A stretch of 7,990 bases of DNA from an uncultured Collinsella sp. (GTDB lineage Bacteria; Actinomycetota; Coriobacteriia; Coriobacteriales; Coriobacteriaceae), in NCBI GenBank assembly GCA_902469555.1, contig CABRDB010000023.1, positions 1-7,990 of the forward strand, in the 5' to 3' direction. Positions 1 through 5,100 of the stretch are shown here, one piece after another (within the stretch, counting starts at the first letter, position 1; each line of letters begins with the position of its first letter). A program made the translations under genes and the position numbers. The notes beneath the pieces are model-generated. The model saw only the letters and a list, made by a program, of their open reading frames with translations, was not told where the DNA came from and searched no databases.

Positions 1-204
1 GCCGGCGATGCCGCGGGCGTCGCTGCTCAGCCCGCTGCGACTGCCGGCTCCGATGCCCAGCATGACGATGCCGCTGCCAAGGCCGCGCTCAAGGCTGCCG
101 AGATGGAGGCAAAGCTCGCTGCCATGGATCCCGAGAAAGCGGCCAAGGTCCGCGCGGCGCTTGCCGCCAAGGCCGCCCGCGACAAGCAGAAAAAGGAGGC
201 GTAA
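1..204 (+). CDS. echD: Ech-type hydrogenase subunit EchD, C-terminal fragment (5' end outside window)
   Basis: The reading frame is open from base 1 and ends at TAA 202-204, giving the last 67 residues of a longer protein. The visible part is only a low-complexity tail rich in Ala, Lys, Asp and Glu (for example AAKAALKAAEMEAKLAAMD), probably a charged helix, ending in RDKQKKEA. It contains no catalytic motif, so identity rests on position. It lies 5 nt upstream of a clear echE, and the known ech order is echA-B-C-D-E-F. EchD is the NuoC-like (30 kDa-type) hydrophilic subunit of the cytoplasmic arm. The Shine-Dalgarno sequence of echE (AGGAGG, 194-199) lies inside its last codons, which points to translational coupling. 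The call is inferred from context; the tail alone could belong to another protein. Confidence 0.6.
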   Translation, partial: AGDAAGVAAQPAATAGSDAQHDDAAAKAALKAAEMEAKLAAMDPEKAAKVRAALAAKAARDKQKKEA

Positions 205-209
205 GGTCC

Positions 210-1298
210 ATGGCTCATCGCTCCGTAATTCCGTTTGGCCCGCAGCACCCGGTGCTGCCCGAGCCGCTTCATCTGGACCTGGTGATCGAGGACGACCGCG
301 TCATCGAAGCAATTCCGCAGATCGGCTTTGTGCACCGCGGACTCGAGAAGCTCACCGAAAAGCGCGATATGCATCAGTTTGGCTACATCGCCGAGCGCAT
401 CTGCGGCATCTGCGCCGTGGGCCATAGCTGTGGCTACGCCAGCGCCTGCGAGCGCATGCTCGGCATCGAGGTGCCTGGTCGCGTGCAGTATATCCGCACC
501 ATTCTGCATGAGCTTTCGCGCATTCACTCGCACCTGCTGTGGCTGGGCCTGCTCGCCGATGCCTTTGGCTTTGAGGCGCTGTTCTATCGTTCGTGGACGC
601 TGCGCGAGCAGATTCTCAAGATCTTTGAGAGCACTTGCGGCGGTCGCGTGATTCTGTCGATTAACGAGATTGGCGGCCTTAAACACGACATTGAGGATTC
701 CGAGCTGGCGGGTATTGTCCAGACGCTCGACGCTATGCGCCCTGACTACGAGGCCGTGGTGCATACATTTTTGGACGACAATAGCTGCGGCGAGCGCCTG
801 CATAGCGTGGGCGTGATCAGCAAGAAGGACGCGCTGGATCTGTCGATGGTCGGCCCGTTCGGTCGCGCCTCGGGCGTGGATTATGACGTGCGCATGTTCG
901 GTGACGGTGCCTATGCGGACTTGGCTGCGTTTGAGCCGATTGTTGCCACCGATGGCGACTGTTATGCCCGCTGCCAGGTGCGTTGTGCCGAGGTTACGCA
1001 GGCCATGGACATTATCAAGGAGCTTGTCGGCAAGATTCCGCACGACGGTATCGGCGGGCGTACCAAGCTCACGCCGGCCGACGGCGCGCGCGGCGAGGTT
1101 GTGATTGAACAGCCGCGCGGCGAGGCATATTACTATGTGCGCGGTAACGGCACCAAGAACCTGGACCGTTTCCGCGTGCGCACGCCGACGTCGCAGAACC
1201 TGGCGGGTCTGACGCATGCACTGCAGGGCGTGCTCCTTGCCAACGTGCCCATGATTATCCTGACCATCGACCCCTGCATTAGCTGCACGGAAAGGTAG
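210..1298 (+). CDS. echE: Ech-type (group 4) [NiFe]-hydrogenase large catalytic subunit EchE
   Basis: This is the Ni-Fe active-site subunit of an energy-converting membrane-bound hydrogenase, which reduces protons with electrons from ferredoxin. The 362-residue product has the N-terminal GPQHP signature shared with NuoD (residues 10-14). The first Cys pair is RICGIC at 63-68 (C65, C68), followed by H72, and RIHSHLLWLG lies at 104-113. The second Cys pair is at the extreme C-terminus, DPCISCTER (C356, C359). All four Ni-ligand cysteines are present, so this is a hydrogenase and not a complex I NuoD, which lacks them. The protein ends directly after the second motif, with no extension for a maturation protease. 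ATG 210 is supported by AGGAGG at 194-199 and by the short 5-nt gap to echD. The length fits the Ech family, which is shorter than the HycE type. It lies in an operon with echD and echF. Confidence 0.93.
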   Translation: MAHRSVIPFGPQHPVLPEPLHLDLVIEDDRVIEAIPQIGFVHRGLEKLTEKRDMHQFGYIAERICGICAVGHSCGYASACERMLGIEVPGRVQYIRTILHELSRIHSHLLWLGLLADAFGFEALFYRSWTLREQILKIFESTCGGRVILSINEIGGLKHDIEDSELAGIVQTLDAMRPDYEAVVHTFLDDNSCGERLHSVGVISKKDALDLSMVGPFGRASGVDYDVRMFGDGAYADLAAFEPIVATDGDCYARCQVRCAEVTQAMDIIKELVGKIPHDGIGGRTKLTPADGARGEVVIEQPRGEAYYYVRGNGTKNLDRFRVRTPTSQNLAGLTHALQGVLLANVPMIILTIDPCISCTER

Positions 1299-1305
1299 GC
1301 GCGGC

Positions 1306-1647
1306 ATGAGTTTGCTGACATTTGCCAAGACGGCCTTGGGTTCTATGGTCAAGCAGCCGGTAACGGTGTGCTATCCGCAGGAGAAGCTCGCGGCACCCGA
1401 GCGCCTGCGCGGGCATATCGTTAACGACATGAACGTGTGCATCTGCTGTGGCATGTGCGCGCGCCGCTGCCCGGCGGGCGCACTCGCGGTCGATCGCAAG
1501 GGCGGAACGTGGTCGATCGACCCGTATGCCTGTGTGGTGTGCGGCGAGTGCATCGAAAGCTGTCCTAAACACTGCCTGAGCATGGACACCGCCCGCACTC
1601 CGGTTGCGGCGGACAAGACTCCCACGGTAGAAACCAAGCCGGAGTAG
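1306..1647 (+). CDS. echF: Ech-type hydrogenase ferredoxin-like subunit EchF, two [4Fe-4S] clusters
   Basis: This is the iron-sulfur subunit that passes electrons from soluble ferredoxin to the small and large hydrogenase subunits at the cytoplasmic face. The 113-residue protein has two ferredoxin motifs of the form CxxCxxCxxxCP: the first at residues 45-56 (C45, C48, C51, C55) and the second at 76-87 (C76, C79, C82, C86). Three further cysteines (C22, C47, C90) lie outside the canonical ligand positions. It resembles NuoI/HycF-type polyferredoxins but is short, as is usual for EchF. The C-terminal ~20 residues are a Thr/Pro/Lys-rich tail without motif. ATG 1306 follows the echE stop by 7 nt. 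The Shine-Dalgarno sequence is weak (GGAAAGG, 1289-1295, inside the end of echE), so coupled translation is likely. It is the last gene of the operon; structured intergenic DNA follows. Confidence 0.9.
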   Translation: MSLLTFAKTALGSMVKQPVTVCYPQEKLAAPERLRGHIVNDMNVCICCGMCARRCPAGALAVDRKGGTWSIDPYACVVCGECIESCPKHCLSMDTARTPVAADKTPTVETKPE

Positions 1648-1656
1648 CGTTTGGAT

Positions 1657-1690
1657 GGGGCCGGTGGGGCAAAAATGCCCCACCGGCCCC
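1657..1690. terminator. Perfect 15-bp GC-rich hairpin 3' of echF, terminator-like without T tract
   Basis: Arms 1657-1671 and 1676-1690 are perfectly complementary around an AAAA loop (1672-1675), with 13 of 15 pairs being G-C. It begins 9 nt after the echF stop, the normal place for an operon terminator or 3'-end stabiliser. No run of T follows on either strand, so it does not meet the standard definition of an intrinsic terminator. It may instead protect the mRNA 3' end, act with Rho, or be a repeat unit. Confidence 0.55.
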
Positions 1691-1706
1691 GCGCGTGAAC
1701 GCGCGG
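1689..1706. other. Small GC hairpin overlapping the foot of the 15-bp hairpin
   Basis: CCGCGCG (1689-1695) and CGCGCGG (1700-1706) are complementary around a TGAA loop. The stem shares bases 1689-1690 with the right arm of the preceding hairpin. In RNA the two helices could stack end to end or compete for those two bases. There is no T tract after it. The structure is certain in sequence; its function is unknown. Confidence 0.45.
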
Positions 1707-1721
1707 TTGGGCCGCCACGAA

Positions 1722-1875
1722 CAAAACTATGCCGGTTTACGGAGCTGGATAGCGAATCTCCGACCATGCAGAAAATCGCAAAAACAAAACCGCAGGTAGA
1801 CAGCCTGCCGTTTTTCAAAAAATGAGGGTATGGATGAGGGTCCCGACTTTAGCCCCGTAATCCGGCATAGTTTTG
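1722..1875. repeat. 154-bp imperfect palindromic element with 25-nt terminal inverted repeats
   Basis: The ends are inverted repeats. CAAAACTATGCCGG (1722-1735) is exactly complementary to 1862-1875, and the match continues inward with two mismatches to 25 nt on each side (1722-1746 and 1851-1875). The centre of the element coincides within 2 nt with the centre of a terminator-like hairpin at 1786-1814. Between the arms and the centre, complementarity is patchy. A direct repeat ATGAGGGT occurs at 1822-1829 and 1834-1841. It encodes no transposase. It could be a dispersed intergenic palindrome, a MITE-like element, or a folded RNA leader or tail. A target-site duplication is not convincing, since only AA flanks both sides. 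Confidence 0.6.
1786..1815 (+). terminator. Probable Rho-independent terminator of the ech operon
   Basis: The stem is formed by 1786-1796 and 1804-1814 with a 7-nt loop (TAGACAG, 1797-1803). Ten of eleven positions pair, with one C-C mismatch, and the core is GCAGG/CCTGC. The right arm runs into TTTTT at 1811-1815, giving the stem-plus-T form of an intrinsic terminator for rightward transcription. Read leftward, the T-rich sequence opposite 1771-1789 follows the same stem, so it could work in both directions. It sits about 140 nt after echF, at the centre of the 154-bp palindrome. Confidence 0.5.
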
Positions 1876-1919
1876 AAATGGCACCATATCCGTAACAGCC
1901 TTTGATCTTCCGTGGACGG

Positions 1920-1970
1920 AGGAAAACGGGCCCTTTTGTCCCGTCGATCTTGAGTCGCATCCGTTTTCCT
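1920..1970. other. 10-bp inverted repeat with a competing inner hairpin
   Basis: AGGAAAACGG (1920-1929) is exactly complementary to CCGTTTTCCT (1961-1970). Inside it, ACGGG (1926-1930) can instead pair with CCCGT (1940-1944). Both helices need bases 1926-1929, so they exclude each other. Whether this stretch is transcribed is unknown, as no promoter can be placed upstream of it with confidence. Confidence 0.35.
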
Positions 1971-1983
1971 GCGAAAACCCTCG

Positions 1984-2063
1984 TGTCTCAACTATGGTGA
2001 GACATTTGTCTCACGCCCAAAATCGAATCTGGAACATGTGTCACCTGCTCAAATTGTGTCTCA
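1984..2063. promoter_or_regulatory. Cluster of four TGTCTCA/TGAGACA heptamers, putative operator of the surface-protein gene
   Basis: Exact TGTCTCA occurs at 1984-1990, 2007-2013 and 2057-2063, and its complement TGAGACA at 1998-2004. Copies two and three form an 18-bp palindrome, GTGAGACATTTGTCTCAC (1997-2014), with 8-bp arms and a TT centre, a good match to a dimeric repressor or activator site. Copies one and two form a second inverted pair with a 7-nt spacer. The last copy lies 52 nt before the start codon, where a core promoter would be expected. I cannot place -35 and -10 boxes with confidence. The regulator is not identifiable from this window. Confidence 0.5.
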
Positions 2064-2115
2064 TTCCGTAACTTTAGGCTGATGCTAGGTCTGAGCCTGC
2101 GAGAAGGGAGACGCG

Positions 2116-5100
2116 ATGGGTAAGTACACGAGGGGTCTCTTGGCGGTGATACTGGCCGTAGTGCTGGTGTTGCCAGCCGCAGCATTCGCCATGCTGCCCG
2201 AGGCCAACGCCAGGTCCAGCACCGGTATGGACGGACCGGAAGCGACAAAGATAGTCGATCACGACACCAGCAACCATTGGAAGTTCTGGGCGGGCGGCTA
2301 TGACGGCAGCAAGGTCACGACGCAAAACGTCGGCCGAATTTGGACGGATAAGACGGTCCAAGCAATCGATGACGGGAAATCGGACTTTTTGACTACGCTT
2401 TCGGCGATGTCTTCGACATCCGATACGACGTCGCTGGTTTCCAAGCCGCTCGACATCGTGATGGTGCTCGATGCCTCTGGCTCAATGGATGATCCTATGG
2501 GTGGTGAAGATTCTCCCAAGCGTATCGATGCGCTCAAGAATGCTGCCAACCACTTTATCGACACCATTGCGGAGCAAAACAAGAACGTTAAGGACGCGAG
2601 CAAGCAGCACAAGGTTGCCATCGTGAAGTTCGCGGGCGAGCAGGCCGATAAGGTCGGCAACGATACGTACTACTCCGACGAGGGCTATCTCTACAACTAC
2701 TCGCAGACAATGCAAAAGTTGACGGCGTGCTCGGGCGGTGGCGTAGAGGGCCTCAAGGGAACGATTAATTCCATTAAGCCCAATGGCGCCACTCGTGCCG
2801 ATAACGGCATGGAGCTGGCCAAGGGGATTACTTCTGGACGTGAAGACGCCCAGAAGGTTGTTGTGTTCTTTACAGACGGCAAGCCCACGAGACGTAGCGA
2901 CTTTAGCCCCACGGTCGCCAACAATGCCATTGCGGCTGCTAAGGCCATGAAGGACGAAGGCGCTACCGTCTACACCATCGGCATCTTTGACGGTGCGGAT
3001 CCCAGTGCCGATCCTACGAGCTACAAGACGAGCGATGAAAATAAATTCATGCACGCCATGTCGAGCAACTATCCCAAGGCGACTTCGTATACGAGCGGAA
3101 AGCTGGGCGATCGCGTTGCCGGTGCTACTTATTACAAGTCTGCAGCCAACGCTGCAGAGCTAGATCAAGTCTTCGCAGACATCTCGAGTGCCATTACGTC
3201 GGGCAAGGGTTTCCCGACCAAGGTCGAGGGCAACAATCCCAACGGCTCCGGTTACATCACATTCGAGGACGAGCTGGGCGCCTTTATGCAGGTCGATAGC
3301 TTTACCGGTGCCGAGTACAACGGCAAGACCTATGGGGCCGCCACCAAGTCGACCGATGGCAATATCGATACCTATACGTTTGATGGCGAGCTCGCCCATC
3401 TCGTAATTACGGTTGATCGCGCGGACGAGAACAATCCGCAGCGCGGCGACATCGTGACGGTCAAGGTCCCCGCATCGCTCATTCCGCTGCGCCGTTTTAC
3501 CGTTGACGAGTCGGCGGGCACGTTTGTGGTTGACTCCACGGAGGCCATCTCGCCTATCCGCGTTGCGTATGCATCGAGCGTAAAGGCTATTGCACGCAAA
3601 AACCTGTTTACTCCCAATAACGTACCGGGACTGCAGGATTACATCAATGAGCACAAGGACGCCGATTCCAATACCGTTAGCTTCTACGCCAACAAGTGGA
3701 CCGGCGACGATGCGGGCGATACGGTCGCAAGCTTTGAGCCTGCTGCTACGAACAGCTACTACTACTTCCAAAAGCTAACGCCCGTCTACACAGACGCGGC
3801 TTGCACCAAGCTCGCAACGGAAAAGCCTTCGGGCTCTAAGACCTATTGGTACAAAGATGAGTTTATGGCGCAGAACTCGTCGGGCGCGCCGTACGATGAT
3901 TCCGTTTCGATCCCGGTTAAGGGAAGCGAGCTCGAAAACTTTGAAGGTGCTTTGGTAAAGGATGGCGATCACTGGTCGATTAAGGCTGGCACCGCGCGCC
4001 TCGCCTTTATCAACCAGCTCCACACCACCAAGGAGCGTGTGGGCGGAAACCCGACGGACACCGCACGCGACGTGATCAATCCCCAGTGGAACAACACGAA
4101 GGTTGTTTCTGGTGCGACGAAGGTCAATGTCTACCTGGGCAATAACGGCAAGATTAGCTTTACGCTCAATACCACGCCGACAACGTTGACAACTGCCGAC
4201 TTTGGCCTGACCAAGGTGCTCGAGGGTCGCGAGTGGACGAATGAGGACAAGTTTGAGTTTGGTCTGACGTCCAAGGACAACGCCCCGATGCCCAGGTCCA
4301 CGACTGCGTTTGCAACCAAGGGCCATGCGGACATTAGCTTTGGCGAGATTGCCTATGACAAGCCGGGCACGTATGTCTACAAGGTTAGCGAGAAGCATGC
4401 CGGGACCACGGTCGACGGCATCGCCTACAGCAAGAACGTTGCAGAGTTCACCGTAACGGTGACACCCAACGCAAAGGGAAAGCTCGAGGCTTCTGTGAAG
4501 AAGACCTCGGGCGAGGTCGAGTTCAAGAACACCTATACCGCCAATCCCGCTGAGTCGAGCGTCACCGATCAGATTACAGTTACCAAGGTCCTGACCGGCC
4601 ATAAGCTCCAGGACAATGAGTTCTCCTTTGAGCTCGTTGAGGGTGAGGGCGAGGACGCGTCGGTTGTCGAAACCGTTAAGAATGATGCCAACGGCAACGT
4701 TGCGTTCAGCGCCATCAAGTACACCGAGATCGGTCAGCACATCTATACGCTGCGCGAGGTCAAGGGCAATGCCGGCGGCATCGCCTACGACAAAACCGTC
4801 TATACCGTCGTGACGACCATCGCCGACAATGGCAAGGGCCAGCTTGTGGCCACGCATAAGCTGAAGGGCGCCGAGGACGTCAAGAAGATTGAGTTCAAGA
4901 ACTCCTACACCGTGACGCCCAAGAGCTCCAGCGTCACCGACCAGATCATCGCGACCAAGTCCCTGACCGGGCGCAAGCTTGCCGCCGGCGAGTTCTCCTT
5001 CGAGCTCGTCGAGGGCGACAAGGTCGTCGCCACCGGCACCAACGACGCCAGCGGCAACATCACGATGGGCGCCGTGAAGTACACCGAGGCCGGCAAGCAC

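Noticed and set aside
210..1298. Alternative reading of the large subunit as complex I NuoD
   Set aside because: Both CxxC Ni-ligand pairs (C65/C68, C356/C359) are present, and NuoD lacks them.
27..1352. 441-codon minus-strand frame opposite echD/echE
   Set aside because: echE on the + strand carries all hydrogenase motifs and a good ribosome site. The minus frame is a by-product of codon bias.
1766..1825. 19-codon + strand mini-ORF (MQKIAKTKPQVDSLPFFKK)
   Set aside because: It has no Shine-Dalgarno sequence, and it lies over the terminator-like hairpin, whose pairing explains the sequence better.
1727..1960. 77-codon minus-strand frame in the intergenic region, preceded by AGGA 6 nt before its ATG
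   Set aside because: It runs through the entire palindromic element, and its translation shows no domain, signal peptide or membrane helix. The start signal may be chance. Kept only as a remark under the palindrome.
2054..2080. Possible promoter with TTGTGT (2054-2059) and TAGGCT (2075-2080)
   Set aside because: The spacer is only 15 nt and the -10 match is poor. Alternatives such as TAACTT (2069-2074) lack a -35 partner, so no promoter call is made.
1844..2910. 13-nt match CGACTTTAGCCCC between the intergenic element and the VWA coding region
   Set aside because: It is short, with unrelated flanks. A chance match is likely, and the coding copy is explained by protein sequence.
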